Below, one piece after another: positions 17,401 through 25,318 of a stretch of DNA of 64,000 nucleotides (position 1 is the first letter of the stretch; each line of letters begins with the position of its first letter). A program made the position numbers and the translations under genes. The notes under the pieces were generated by a model, which saw nothing but the letters and a program-made list of their open reading frames with translations, had not been told where the DNA came from and searched no databases. Origin of the DNA: Streptomyces sp. BHT-5-2 (GTDB taxonomy: Bacteria > Actinomycetota > Actinomycetes > Streptomycetales > Streptomycetaceae); NCBI RefSeq assembly GCF_019774615.1, contig NZ_CP081496.1, positions 5,394,001-5,458,000 on the forward strand, written 5' to 3'.

Positions 17401-18246
17401 TCAGAGCAGCGCGGCACGCGGGCCGTCGGGCTGGTCGAGGCGGCGCTCGTGCACCGCGCGGGCGATCTCCGAGACCTCGGCCTCGGTCAGCTTCTTGAAG
17501 CCCTCTTCGGTGATCACCGTGACGATCGGGTAGATCCGCCGCGCCATGTCCGGCCCGCCGGTCGCCGAGTCGTCGTCGGCGGCGTCGTAGAGCGACTGGA
17601 CGACGGCGGTGGCGGCCTGTTGCTCCGTGAAGTCCTCCCGGAACAGCTTCTTCAGCGCACTGCGCGCGAAGACCGAGCCGGAGCCCGTGGCCGCGAATCC
17701 GTGCTCCTCCGAACGCCCGCCGGTGACGTCGTAGGAGAAGATCCGGCCCTTCTCGCGGTCGAGGTCGTAGCCGGCGAACAGCGGCACCACGGCGAGGCCC
17801 TGCATGGCCATCCCGAGGTTGCCGCGGATCATCGTCGAGAGCCGGTTCGCCTTGCCCTCCAGGGAGAGTTGGGCCCCCTCGACCTTCTCGAAGTGCTCCA
17901 GCTCCAGCTGGAACAGCTTGACCATCTCGATGGCGAGGCCGGCGGTACCGGCGACGCCGACCGCGCTGTACTCGTCCGCCGGGAAGATCTTCTCCATGTC
18001 GCGCTGGGCGATGACGTTGCCCATCGTCGCCCGGCGGTCACCGGCGAGCACCGCACCGCCGGGGAACGAGACCGCCACGATCGTCGTGCCGTGCGGGGCC
18101 TCGAAGGCGCCCTGCACGGTCGGCAGCGGGCGCTTGCCCGGCAGCAGCTCGGGCGAGTGCTCACTGAGAAAGTCCATGAACGAGGACGATCCGGGCGTCA
18201 GGAAGGCAGCCGGTAGACGCCCGGTGCTCAGAGGGTTGGCTTCCAC
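17401..18246 (-). CDS. prcB: 20S proteasome beta subunit
   Basis: A 281-residue precursor of the catalytic beta subunit. Autocleavage after Gly53 (FEAPHG / TTIVAVSFPGGAVLAGDRRATMGN) would expose Thr54 as the active nucleophile and remove a 53-residue propeptide. Conserved Asp and Lys positions (GDRRAT, DMEKIF) follow. The GTG at 18246 is preceded by GGAAGGAAA and is preferred to longer in-frame extensions. The start overlaps the end of the endonuclease VII-like gene by 19 bp, which suggests translational coupling within the pup-prcB-prcA transcript. Confidence 0.97.
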   Translation of the reverse strand: MEANPLSTGRLPAAFLTPGSSSFMDFLSEHSPELLPGKRPLPTVQGAFEAPHGTTIVAVSFPGGAVLAGDRRATMGNVIAQRDMEKIFPADEYSAVGVAGTAGLAIEMVKLFQLELEHFEKVEGAQLSLEGKANRLSTMIRGNLGMAMQGLAVVPLFAGYDLDREKGRIFSYDVTGGRSEEHGFAATGSGSVFARSALKKLFREDFTEQQAATAVVQSLYDAADDDSATGGPDMARRIYPIVTVITEEGFKKLTEAEVSEIARAVHERRLDQPDGPRAALL

Positions 18247-18836
18247 GAGTTTCCTTCCAGGTATGCGATGGCTCGCCGTATGACGTCGGGGCGCTCCTTG
18301 AACTGTCCTAGGGCTGCATTGCAGCCGAAGCACAGTACGCCACGGACTCTACCCGTCTGGTGGCAGTGATCCACATGCTCCGCTGGAGCGGCCAGACAAA
18401 TGCAACACAGACCCTGCTGCTTCGCGATCAGTGCTTCCAATTCGGCTGGCGTGAGGCCGTACTTGCGCCGGAAATAACTCTCGCGATTGCGTTCCGCCCG
18501 GCATGAGCGACAGTAACTCGCCCAGCCATCCGACGACGATTTGTTGCGTTCCCACTGATCGTGCGACTTCACTTCACGACATTGCGGACACCGCTTGTAC
18601 CCCCGAGGCACGGGCGCCTTCTCGCGCACCGTCCGCCCCTTGGCGATCTGGCGCTGCCGGTAGTACTCCGCAGAGCACTCCCGGCAGTACGCCTGCAAGC
18701 CGTCGCTCATCGCCTTGTTGGACGCGAAGCCCGCTCGTGTCTTGTGCATACGACATCGCGAGCACCGCTTCGCCCCTGCCTCTCTATCCACCAGCCCCCC
18801 GATCCCCTTCGAATCGAAGGGGAATCTACTCTCCAC
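18228..18836 (-). CDS. Endonuclease VII-like HNH/zinc protein in the proteasome operon
   Basis: A 202-residue protein. The C-terminal domain (about residues 125-195) matches the recombination endonuclease VII family: CCICLAAPAEHVDHCHQTGRVRGVLCFGCNAALGQFKE has two Cys pairs for zinc and the His-Asp-His catalytic core. The N-terminal half carries two further CxxC...CxxC units (CSRCRMHKTRAGF...YCRECSAEYYRQRQ and CPQCREVKSHDQWERN...YCRSCRAERNRESY). Expected activity is nicking or cleavage of branched or damaged DNA. The start is GTG at 18836, inside the last codons of pup; the stop overlaps prcB by 19 bp. The sequence here is less GC-rich than its neighbours. Confidence 0.85.
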   Translation of the reverse strand: MESRFPFDSKGIGGLVDREAGAKRCSRCRMHKTRAGFASNKAMSDGLQAYCRECSAEYYRQRQIAKGRTVREKAPVPRGYKRCPQCREVKSHDQWERNKSSSDGWASYCRSCRAERNRESYFRRKYGLTPAELEALIAKQQGLCCICLAAPAEHVDHCHQTGRVRGVLCFGCNAALGQFKERPDVIRRAIAYLEGNSWKPTL

Positions 18837-19044
18837 CCTTCTGAACGAACGACCTCACGAAATCCTCAGCGTTCTCTTCGAGCACATCATCGATTTCATC
18901 CAGGACGGAGTCCACGTCGTCGTTCAGCTTCTCCTGGCGTTCCTTGAGGTCCTCCGAGACCTGCGCGTCCTGGGTCTGCTCCTCGACCTCTTCGGTCGAC
19001 CGGGTGGCCCGCTGCTGTCCGCCGCCGCTGTCCTTGGTCGCCAT
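18826..19044 (-). CDS. pup: Prokaryotic ubiquitin-like protein Pup
   Basis: A 72-residue intrinsically disordered protein tag. The N-terminus is MATKDSGGGQQRATRSTEEV; a central coiled-coil segment (LKERQEKLNDDVDSVLDEIDDVLEENAEDFVRSF) binds the Arc/Mpa ATPase. It ends in Gly-Gly-Glu (GGA GAG TAG), so it is ready for PafA ligation without Dop deamidation; mycobacterial Pup ends in Gly-Gly-Gln. The ATG at 19044 starts the conserved sequence. The gene lies 188 bp downstream of dop and overlaps the endonuclease VII-like gene by 11 bp. Confidence 0.97.
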   Translation of the reverse strand: MATKDSGGGQQRATRSTEEVEEQTQDAQVSEDLKERQEKLNDDVDSVLDEIDDVLEENAEDFVRSFVQKGGE

Positions 19045-19232
19045 ATCCCTCACCCCGCTCGGTTTGCCCCGCTCGATGTGACCTTCAAGATCCGACCCTA
19101 CAAGCAGGGTCCGACATCGGCCCTGCACTTGCTGCAACGCCCGGGAGTCACCTCGATGATTCCCGCGGCGCGGCCTTTTCAGCCGTCGATCAGCCGTGGA
19201 TCACGACGGAATTGCCATGAACCTGCCCCGTT

Positions 19233-20744
19233 TCAGCGCCCGGACAACGTCCTGACCAGCTCTTCTGCCGTCCGGCAGCGGTCCAGCAGCTCCTTCACGT
19301 GCTTCCGGGTCCCGCGCAGCGGCTCCAGCGTGGGCACTCGTTGCAGAGAGTCACGGCCGGGCAGGTCGAAGATGACCGAATCCCACGAGGCGGCGGCCAC
19401 GTCGTCGGCGTACTGCTCCAGGCAGCGGCCGCGGAAGTAGGCCCTGGTGTCCTCCGGAGGCTTCAGCTCGGCCCGTTCCACCGCGGCCTCGTCCAGCAGC
19501 CGCTTCATCCTGCCGCGGGCCACCAGGCGGTTGTAGAGGCCCTTCTCGGCGCGTACGTCGGCGTACTGGAGGTCGATGAGGTGCAGCCGCGCGGCGTCCC
19601 AGTCCAGGCCGTCACGGCGGCGGTAGCCCTCCATCAGCTCCCGCTTGGCGACCCAGTCCAGCTCGCCGGACAGGCTCATCGGGTCGTTCTCCAGCCGGCC
19701 CAGCACGTCCTCCCAGCGGGCGAGCACGTCCCGGGTCTGCTCGTCGGCGTCGGCGCCGTAGCGGTCCTCGACGTACTTGCGGGCGAGCTCGAAGTACTCC
19801 ATCTGGAGCTGCACCGCGGTCAGCGTGCGCCCGCTGCGGAGGGTGATCAGGTGGCGCAGCGAGGGGTCGTGGGAGACCTGGTGGAGGGTGCGTACGGGCT
19901 GGTCGACGGCGAGGTCGACGGCGATGAAGCCGTCCTCGATCATGGACAGCACCAGCGCGGTGGTGCCCAGCTTGAGGTACGTGGAGATCTCGGAGAGGTT
20001 GGCGTCGCCGATGATCACGTGCAGCCGGCGGTACTTCTCGGCGTCGGCGTGCGGTTCGTCGCGGGTGTTGATGATGGGCCGCTTGAGGGTCGTCTCCAGG
20101 CCCACCTCCACCTCGAAGTAGTCGGCGCGCTGGCTGATCTGAAAGCCGTGCTCGTGGCCGTCCTGGCCGATGCCGACGCGTCCGGCGCCGGTGACGACCT
20201 GCCGGGAGACGAAGAACGGCGTCAGGTGGCGCACGATGTCCGAGAACGGGGTCTCCCGTTTCATCAGGTAGTTCTCGTGCGTCCCGTAGGAGGCGCCCTT
20301 GTTGTCGGTGTTGTTCTTGTAGAGGTGGATGGGCTGGGCGCCGGGGACCTGGGCGGCGCGCTCGGCGGCCTCGGCCATGATCCGTTCGCCGGCCTTGTCC
20401 CAGAGGACGGCGTCCCTCGGATTGGTGACCTCGGGGGCGCTGTACTCGGGGTGGGCGTGGTCGACGTAGAGCCTGGCCCCGTTGGTGAGGATGACGTTGG
20501 CCAGGCCGATGTCCTCGTCGGTGAGCTGGCTGGAGTCGGCGGCCTCGCGGGCGAGGTCGAAGCCGCGGGCGTCCCGCAGCGGGTTCTCCTCCTCGAAGTC
20601 CCAGCGGGCACGTCGTGCCCGGTGCATCGCGGCCGCGTAGGCGTTGACGACCTGGGACGAGGTGAGCATGGCATTGGCGTTCGGGTGGCCGGGGACGGAG
20701 ATCCCGTACTCCGTCTCGATTCCCATTACTCGCCGTACGGTCAT
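19233..20744 (-). CDS. dop: Depupylase/deamidase Dop
   Basis: A 503-residue PafA paralogue. It shows MGIETEYGIS with the catalytic-site Glu, NGARLYVDHAHPEYSAPEV with the Asp nucleophile region, YKNNTDNKGASYGTHENYL and RPIINTRDEPHADAEKYRRLHVIIGDANLSE. An insertion of about 40 residues after the first strand (the Dop loop, NAYAAAMHRARRARWDFEEENPLRD) distinguishes it from PafA. Since Pup here already ends in Glu, Dop's main job is probably to remove Pup from substrates and recycle it. AAGGAGG precedes the ATG at 20744. It lies between arc and pup. Confidence 0.97.
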   Translation of the reverse strand: MTVRRVMGIETEYGISVPGHPNANAMLTSSQVVNAYAAAMHRARRARWDFEEENPLRDARGFDLAREAADSSQLTDEDIGLANVILTNGARLYVDHAHPEYSAPEVTNPRDAVLWDKAGERIMAEAAERAAQVPGAQPIHLYKNNTDNKGASYGTHENYLMKRETPFSDIVRHLTPFFVSRQVVTGAGRVGIGQDGHEHGFQISQRADYFEVEVGLETTLKRPIINTRDEPHADAEKYRRLHVIIGDANLSEISTYLKLGTTALVLSMIEDGFIAVDLAVDQPVRTLHQVSHDPSLRHLITLRSGRTLTAVQLQMEYFELARKYVEDRYGADADEQTRDVLARWEDVLGRLENDPMSLSGELDWVAKRELMEGYRRRDGLDWDAARLHLIDLQYADVRAEKGLYNRLVARGRMKRLLDEAAVERAELKPPEDTRAYFRGRCLEQYADDVAAASWDSVIFDLPGRDSLQRVPTLEPLRGTRKHVKELLDRCRTAEELVRTLSGR

Positions 20745-20971
20745 GCGGCCCTCCTTGCCCGGCGGCGCCCCAGGGTGGGGCGGGCGCTCCTCAACCGCTG
20801 CGCTTCCGGTCCGTGTCCGGCCCCCGCGCCCGCACAGTGGGACGCAGCGGTACCGAAGAGCCTAGAACGCCTTTGCGGCGCTGGGGAGATCATTACAGTC
20901 ATTGCTCCAGTCCGGTTTTCCCTGTTCCGTCGCCGGCTCGCCGGGGCGGTGGGCCGCCCCCGGAAAAGCGT

Positions 20972-21009
20972 CCGGCTGCGGACGCCCCGTGCAGGACATC
21001 CGCAGCCGG
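20972..21009 (-). terminator. Terminator after arc
   Basis: CCGGCTGCGGA / TCCGCAGCCGG, an 11-bp perfect stem with a 16-base loop, 9 bp past the arc stop on the minus strand. A second, weaker GC-rich hairpin lies at about 20939-20963. They suggest that arc and dop are separate transcripts. Confidence 0.75.
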
Positions 21010-21018
21010 CGAGCGGTG

Positions 21019-22785
21019 TTACAGGTATTGGCCGGTATTCGCCACCGTGTCGATGGAGCGGCCGGTGTCCGCGCCCTGCTTTCCGGTGACGAGGGTGCGG
21101 ATGTAGACGATCCGCTCGCCCTTCTTTCCGGAGATCCGGGCCCAGTCGTCCGGGTTGGTGGTGTTGGGCAGGTCCTCGTTCTCCTTGAACTCGTCCACGC
21201 ATGCCTGGAGGAGGTGGGAGACTCGCAGACCTTTCTGATTGTGTTCGAGGAATGCCTTGATGGCCATCTTCTTTGCGCGGCCCACGATGTTTTCGATCAT
21301 CGCGCCGGAGTTGAAGTCCTTGAAGTAGAGGACTTCCTTGTCACCATTGGCGTAGGTGACCTCCAGGAAGCGGTTTTCCTCGGATTCCGCGTACATCTGC
21401 TCGACGACCGACTGGATCATTCCGCTGACCGCCGCCTTGCGGGAATTTCCGTGTTCGGCGAGATCGTCGGAGTGCAGCGGGAGGTTTTCCGTGAGGTACT
21501 TCGAGAAGATGTCCTTGGCGGCCTCCGCGTCCGGACGCTCGATCTTGATCTTCACGTCGAGGCGGCCGGGACGCAGGATCGCCGGGTCGATCATGTCCTC
21601 GCGGTTCGAGGCGCCGATGACGATGACGTTCTCCAGGCCCTCCACGCCGTCGATCTCGGAGAGCAGCTGGGGGACGATGGTGTTCTCCACGTCCGAGCTG
21701 ACGCCGGATCCGCGGGTGCGGAAGAGGGAGTCCATCTCGTCGAAGAAGACGATGACGGGCGTGCCCTCGCTCGCCTTCTCCCGGGCGCGTTGGAAGACCA
21801 GGCGGATGTGCCGCTCGGTTTCGCCGACGTACTTGTTGAGGAGTTCGGGGCCCTTGATGTTCAGGAAGAAGCTCTTCCCGGCGGGCTGGCCGGTGACCTC
21901 GGCGACCTTCTTGGCAAGGGAGTTGGCGACCGCCTTGGCGATGAGGGTCTTGCCGCACCCGGGCGGGCCGTAGAGCAAGACGCCCTTGGGCGGCCGGAGT
22001 TCGTGCTCCTTGAAGAGGTCCGGGTAGAGGTAGGGGAGCTCGACCGCGTCGCGGATCTGCTCGATCTGGCCGCTCAGACCACCGATCTTGGTGTAGTCGA
22101 TGTCCGGGACCTCTTCGAGGACCAGCTCCTCGACCTCGCTCTTGGGGATGACCTCGTAGACGTAGCCGGAGCGGGAGTCGAGGAGCAGGGCGTCGCCGGG
22201 GCGGATGGTGATGTCCAGCAGCGGCTCGGCGAGCCGCACCACCCGCTCCTCGTCGGTGTGCCCGATGACCAGCGCGCGCTCGCCGTCCTCCAGGATCTCC
22301 TTGAGGGTGACGATGTCGCCGGCGCTCTCGAACTCCATGGCCGCGACCACGTTGAGTGCTTCGTTGAGCATCACTTCTTGGCCGCGCCGGAGGTCCTCGG
22401 CCTCGACGCTGGGGCTGACGTTCACCCGGAGCTTGCGGCCCCCGGTGAAGATGTCGACGGTGCCGTCGTCGTTCGCGCGCAGGAAGACACCGAAGCCGGC
22501 GGGCGGCTGTGCGAGCCGGTCGACCTCTTCTTTGAGGGCGACGATCTGGTCGCGGGCCTCGCGGAGCGTGTTGGCGAGGCGTTCGTTCTGGGCGGAGACG
22601 CCGGCCAGGTTGGTCTGCAGCTCGACGATCCGCTCTTCGAGAATCCTCGTGTGCCGCGGAGAGTCGGCGAGCTTGCGTCGCAGGACGGCGATCTCCTGCT
22701 CAAGATAGGCAACCTGACCGGCTGGATCTTCAGACCCGCGCCCCGGCCGGATGCCGCGGTTGATGTCGTCGTCGTGGGCTGCCAC
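21019..22785 (-). CDS. arc: Proteasome-activating AAA ATPase Arc/Mpa
   Basis: A 588-residue ATPase ring that unfolds pupylated proteins and feeds them to the 20S proteasome. An N-terminal coiled coil (about residues 15-75, AYLEQEIAVLRRKLADSPRHTRILEERIVELQTNLAGV) binds Pup. Two OB-like domains follow, then the AAA module with Walker A GPPGCGKT and Walker B VIVFFDEMDSLF. The C-terminus is GQYL, matching the terminal docking motif of Mpa for the alpha-ring pockets. The GTG at 22785 was chosen because GGAGG lies 8 bp upstream and homology starts there. The gene is transcribed toward dop. Confidence 0.97.
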   Translation of the reverse strand: MAAHDDDINRGIRPGRGSEDPAGQVAYLEQEIAVLRRKLADSPRHTRILEERIVELQTNLAGVSAQNERLANTLREARDQIVALKEEVDRLAQPPAGFGVFLRANDDGTVDIFTGGRKLRVNVSPSVEAEDLRRGQEVMLNEALNVVAAMEFESAGDIVTLKEILEDGERALVIGHTDEERVVRLAEPLLDITIRPGDALLLDSRSGYVYEVIPKSEVEELVLEEVPDIDYTKIGGLSGQIEQIRDAVELPYLYPDLFKEHELRPPKGVLLYGPPGCGKTLIAKAVANSLAKKVAEVTGQPAGKSFFLNIKGPELLNKYVGETERHIRLVFQRAREKASEGTPVIVFFDEMDSLFRTRGSGVSSDVENTIVPQLLSEIDGVEGLENVIVIGASNREDMIDPAILRPGRLDVKIKIERPDAEAAKDIFSKYLTENLPLHSDDLAEHGNSRKAAVSGMIQSVVEQMYAESEENRFLEVTYANGDKEVLYFKDFNSGAMIENIVGRAKKMAIKAFLEHNQKGLRVSHLLQACVDEFKENEDLPNTTNPDDWARISGKKGERIVYIRTLVTGKQGADTGRSIDTVANTGQYL

Positions 22786-23034
22786 GGTCCTCACCTCCTC
22801 CAAGGAGCTGGACGCTTCCAGACCCTACCTGGGCCGGTGCAGGTTGAAACCCCTAGATCGAAAAGACTGTCGGGGTGTGTCCGATCTTCACCCTTGCGCA
22901 CGTCCTCACGCCAGGGGAATACCCACCCAACAACATCGGAAAGCGACCGGTTGTATCGTCGAGTCGGTCAACACCCGTCAGGGCTGGCGCCACTTAGACA
23001 AAAACGGTTCACGTACGCAGGAACGGCAGGCGAG

Positions 23035-23328
23035 ATGACCGCGCAGGACGAAGCACCGGAGCTGGAAGTCTGGATCGACCAGGACCTGTGCACCGGGGAC
23101 GGGATCTGCGCGCAGTACGCGCCGGAGGTCTTCGAGCTGGACATCGACGGCCTGGCCTATGTCAAGAGCCCCGACGACGAGCTGCTGCAGGAGAAGGGCG
23201 CCACAACGCGCGTCCCGTTGCCGCTGCTCAACGACGTGCGGGACTCGGCCAAGGAGTGCCCCGGCGAGTGCATCCACGTGCGCAGGGTCACGGATCTCGT
23301 CGAGGTCTACGGGCCGGACGCGGAGTGA
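23035..23328 (+). CDS. Single-cluster ferredoxin
   Basis: A 97-residue small acidic ferredoxin. It contains DQDLCTGDGICAQYAPEVFELD and later AKECPGECIHV, that is Cys-x5-Cys and Cys-Pro-Gly-Glu-Cys. This fits the [3Fe-4S] or [4Fe-4S] single-cluster ferredoxins common in Streptomyces, which usually feed electrons to cytochromes P450 or other oxygenases. There is no P450 nearby, so the partner is unknown. The start ATG at 23035 opens a strongly acidic protein. The gene is divergent from arc, with a 249-bp shared upstream region. Confidence 0.9.
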   Translation: MTAQDEAPELEVWIDQDLCTGDGICAQYAPEVFELDIDGLAYVKSPDDELLQEKGATTRVPLPLLNDVRDSAKECPGECIHVRRVTDLVEVYGPDAE

Positions 23329-23427
23329 CGGGCCGCGCCCGCGCCGTGGACGCCGCGCGGACGCGGCGTGGATACGACGTAGGCGCGGCGTAGCGGAACA
23401 GCGGACGCACGCACGGCGTGTGAGGGG

Positions 23428-24024
23428 TCAGACACCGTCAGTTGCAGTATCGGCGGGGAGTTCGCTCTGGACGAACTTCCCGCCTTGCCATTGCCACTTG
23501 ATGGTCTTGTGCACGTCCGGCATGTAGCGCGGCACGTCGGGTGAGGAGTAGCCCTGGACGGTCGCTGAGACGACGCGGGCGTCGAGGGTGATGTCCTGGA
23601 CGGAGAGGCGCTGGGAGGGCGCCAGGAGGGTCGCCACGACGCGCGGCGCGGCCGTGGGGTCGGTGGGGTCGGAGGGCCGGGCGAGGACGTAGACACCGCT
23701 GGGCGGGGTGCCGGCCTCGCTGTGGCAGCGCACCACGGCGACGGTCTGGGTGCCACCGGTGCCGTCGAGGTCGCCGGAGACCTTGCGGACCACGTCGAGG
23801 CGGTTGGGGCCGCAGTTCACCGGGAAGACGACCCGGCTCGGGTCGGGGGCGGCGGGGACGGGGGCGGCCTCGGCGGACGACGGGCCGGTGGTCGTGGCGA
23901 GGGCGCCGGTGGGTTGCAGGAGGGACGAGACCGCGATCACCGCCGAGATGGCGGTGGCGGTGGCGAGCCAGTGGATGGGGTGGGGCTGGGTGTGCAACAG
24001 GTCCTGGCCTGCCAAGGGCTGCAC
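23428..24024 (-). CDS. Membrane-anchored or secreted protein, function unknown
   Basis: A 198-residue protein that I do not recognise. After about 20 residues there is one hydrophobic segment (WLATATAISAVIAVSSLLQPTGALA), a signal peptide or anchor, then an Ala/Pro linker. A compact extracytoplasmic domain follows (RVVFPVNCGPNRLDVVRKVSGDLDGTGGTQTVAVVRCHSEAGTPPSGVYVL), with two Cys residues that could pair. GDLDGTGGTQTVAVVRC resembles VCBS/FG-GAP-type repeats, so it may be a small adhesion-like fold. The GTG start at 24024 is supported by AGGAG 11 bp upstream. Confidence 0.75.
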   Translation of the reverse strand: MQPLAGQDLLHTQPHPIHWLATATAISAVIAVSSLLQPTGALATTTGPSSAEAAPVPAAPDPSRVVFPVNCGPNRLDVVRKVSGDLDGTGGTQTVAVVRCHSEAGTPPSGVYVLARPSDPTDPTAAPRVVATLLAPSQRLSVQDITLDARVVSATVQGYSSPDVPRYMPDVHKTIKWQWQGGKFVQSELPADTATDGV

Positions 24025-24154
24025 GTGGGGTAACTCCTGTGAGGTGCTGTGGCGGTGGGAGTGCCCAGCATCGTTCCACAGCGGGCGGCGGCAAGGAACC
24101 GGCGGGGACGGAGTTTGCGGAGTTTTCCGCGACCTCCCGCAGGGGCGACGAAGC

Positions 24155-24199
24155 GGCGCCGCCGACGGTTCCCGCGAAGCGGAACTCGTCGGCGGCGCC
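24155..24199 (-). terminator. Terminator after trmI
   Basis: GGCGCCGCCGACG / CGTCGGCGGCGCC, a 13-bp perfect stem, continuing into an inner GTTCC / GGAAC stem with one bulge. It lies 29 bp past the trmI stop on the minus strand. Confidence 0.85.
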
Positions 24200-24227
24200 G
24201 GTCGGTTCGGTGGCCTGCCGGGTGGCG

Positions 24228-25217
24228 TCAGCCGTGCTCGGGCGAGCCGTCGGCGAGGTCGGCGGTCAGGTCGGCCGCGGCGGTGCCGTCGGGCTTGCCG
24301 GCGGTGGGCTTCTCCCGGCCGCCCTGGGGGGTTCCGCCGCCCGGTCCGGTGTAGTCCTCGCCGTAGGCGCCCTTGGCGGGCCGGCGGCGGCGCAGCGGGG
24401 GCTCGACGCCGTCTGCCAGGCGGCGGGCGGTCAGCAGGAAGCCGGTGTGGCCGATCATGCGGTGGTCGGGGCGGACGGCGAGGCCCTCGACGTGCCAGGT
24501 GCGGACCATGGTCTCCCAGGCCGACGGCTCGTTGAAGGTGCCGTGTTCGCGGATCGCCTCCACGGTGCGGGCCAGCTGCGTCGTCGTCGCCACGTAGGCG
24601 CAGAGGATGCCGCCGGGCACCAGGGCCTTGGAGACGGCCTCCAGGCACTCCCAGGGGGCGAGCATGTCCAGGATGACGCGGTCGACGTCGGTGTCGGAGA
24701 GGTTGTCCTGGAGGTCGCCGACGGTGAGCGTCCAGGCGGGGTGCGGGCCGCCGAAGTAGCGCTCCACGTTCTGGGTGGCGATCTCGGCGAAGTCGGCGCG
24801 GCGCTCGTAGGAGTGCAGCATGCCGTCGTCGCCGATGGCGCGCAGCAGGAAGCTGCTGAGCGAGCCGGAGCCCACCCCCGCCTCGACGACGCGGGCGCCG
24901 GGGAAGATGTCGGCCATCGCCAGGATCTGCCCCGCGTCCTTGGGGTAGACCACGGCGGCACCGCGGGGCATGGACAGGACGTAGTCGGGGAGCAGGGGAC
25001 GCAGCGCGAGGTAGGCGACGTTTCCGGTGGTACGGACAACACTGCCCTCGGGCGCGCCGATCAGCTCGTCGTGGGGGAAGGCTCCCTTGTGGGTGTGGAA
25101 GCTCTTGCCCTCTTCGAGCGTGAAGGTGTAGTGGCGTCCCTTGGGGTCGGTGAGCTGGACCTGGTCCCCGACCTTGAAGGGCCCGCGACGGCGGGCGGCA
25201 CCGGTCGGTTCGGACAT
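24228..25217 (-). CDS. trmI: tRNA (adenine-58-N1)-methyltransferase
   Basis: A 329-residue TrmI-family enzyme that methylates N1 of A58 in the T-loop of tRNA using S-adenosylmethionine. The N-terminal beta domain (PFKVGDQVQLTDPKGRHYTFTLEEGKSFHTHKG) is followed by a Rossmann methyltransferase domain with motif I VVEAGVGSGSLS (about residue 110) and motif IV DRVILDMLAPWECLE. About 50 residues at the C-terminus (after RRRRPAKGAYGEDYTGPG) are low complexity. In other actinobacteria trmI also lies near arc and the proteasome genes. Confidence 0.93.
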   Translation of the reverse strand: MSEPTGAARRRGPFKVGDQVQLTDPKGRHYTFTLEEGKSFHTHKGAFPHDELIGAPEGSVVRTTGNVAYLALRPLLPDYVLSMPRGAAVVYPKDAGQILAMADIFPGARVVEAGVGSGSLSSFLLRAIGDDGMLHSYERRADFAEIATQNVERYFGGPHPAWTLTVGDLQDNLSDTDVDRVILDMLAPWECLEAVSKALVPGGILCAYVATTTQLARTVEAIREHGTFNEPSAWETMVRTWHVEGLAVRPDHRMIGHTGFLLTARRLADGVEPPLRRRRPAKGAYGEDYTGPGGGTPQGGREKPTAGKPDGTAAADLTADLADGSPEHG

Positions 25218-25318
25218 GTGACCAGCCTACCGGCCGTTTGGCGTGCGCCGTACCACGGGCGGCCGGGCGGCCCGGAGAAGAGGCCCGTCGGACGGGGGCG
25301 GGCCCTCCGGGCGGCCGG

